A stretch of 50,650 nucleotides of DNA. Origin: Halobacillus sp. A5. Lineage in GTDB: Bacteria; Bacillota; Bacilli; Bacillales; Halobacillaceae. Location of the stretch: assembly GCF_024189315.1 (NCBI RefSeq), contig NZ_JAIZEO010000010.1:1-50650 (forward strand), in the 5' to 3' direction. A program made the translations under genes and the position numbers. The notes below the pieces were generated by a model. The model saw nothing but the letters and a program-made list of their open reading frames with translations, was not told the DNA's origin and did no database searches. Below are positions 50,568-50,650 of this stretch, piece by piece (position 1 is the first letter of the stretch; the number at the start of each line of letters is the position of its first letter).

Positions 50568-50650
50568 TAGTTAAGTCATCGATTGATTAGTATCCGTCAG
50601 CTGCACGTGTCGCCACGCTTCCACCTCGGACCTATTGACCTCATCGTCTC
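50568..50650 (-). rRNA. rrl: 23S ribosomal RNA, 3' end (partial)
   Basis: The last bases of the window, read on the minus strand, match the end of Bacillus 23S rRNA: GAGGTGGAAGCGTGGCGACA, then AGCTGACGGATACTAATC and GATGACTTAAC. The gene continues beyond the right edge. The 88-base spacer to 5S contains the usual CTCAAAACTGGATAAG-type processing sequence. Confidence 0.95.

Overview
The window is the origin-proximal housekeeping and sporulation region of a spore-forming Bacillaceae chromosome, shown in reverse: almost every gene is on the minus strand. Gene order from csfB through abrB, spoVG, mfd, spoIIE and ftsH to lysS closely matches Bacillus subtilis. Acidic protein tails and the pattern of local gene losses suggest a halotolerant relative (Halobacillus-like), but the genus is inferred, not proven. 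No insertion sequence, prophage, CRISPR array or defence locus was seen.

Layout read in the direction of transcription, from right to left. The right edge holds the 3' end of a 23S rRNA, a 5S rRNA and the operon terminator. Next come csfB (Gin) and a cluster yaaO-tmk-darA-yaaR-holB-ricT-yabA-trmN6-yazA-rsmI, which covers dTMP synthesis, clamp loading, control of initiation and RNA modification. abrB is the only protein gene confidently placed on the plus strand. It is followed by metG, tatD, yabE, rnmV, ksgA, yabG, veg, sspF, ispE, purR, spoVG, glmU, prs, ctc, pth, fin, mfd, spoVT, a SpoVB-type flippase, mazG, rqcP, yabP, yabQ, divIC and yabR. A short accessory stretch carries a YnfA-type membrane protein, an unrecognised membrane protein and two plus-strand tRNAs (Glu and Met). 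Then come spoIIE, yabS, yabT, tilS, hpt, ftsH, coaX, hslO, cysK, folP, folB, folK and lysS. The left edge is a tandem-promoter leader and boxA of another rRNA operon, whose 16S gene lies outside the window.

Several sporulation sigma-factor promoters can be read directly: sigma-H (spoVG), sigma-F (csfB and fin), sigma-G (spoVT and probably sspF) and sigma-K (yabG). There is also a Spo0A-type spoIIE promoter with a 21-bp spacer, tandem Spo0A boxes at abrB, a PurBox pair at purR and a sigma-B-like promoter at ctc.

Oddities: hslO is cut by a single in-frame amber codon; the unrecognised membrane protein has a strong ribosome binding site followed by ATA; both tRNA genes have near-miss CCA ends (CTA and TCA); and several genes found here in B. 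subtilis are absent (pabBAC, yazB-dus, ridA/yabJ, xpaC-yaaN). I found no convincing new multi-gene system; the window is mostly a conserved core region.
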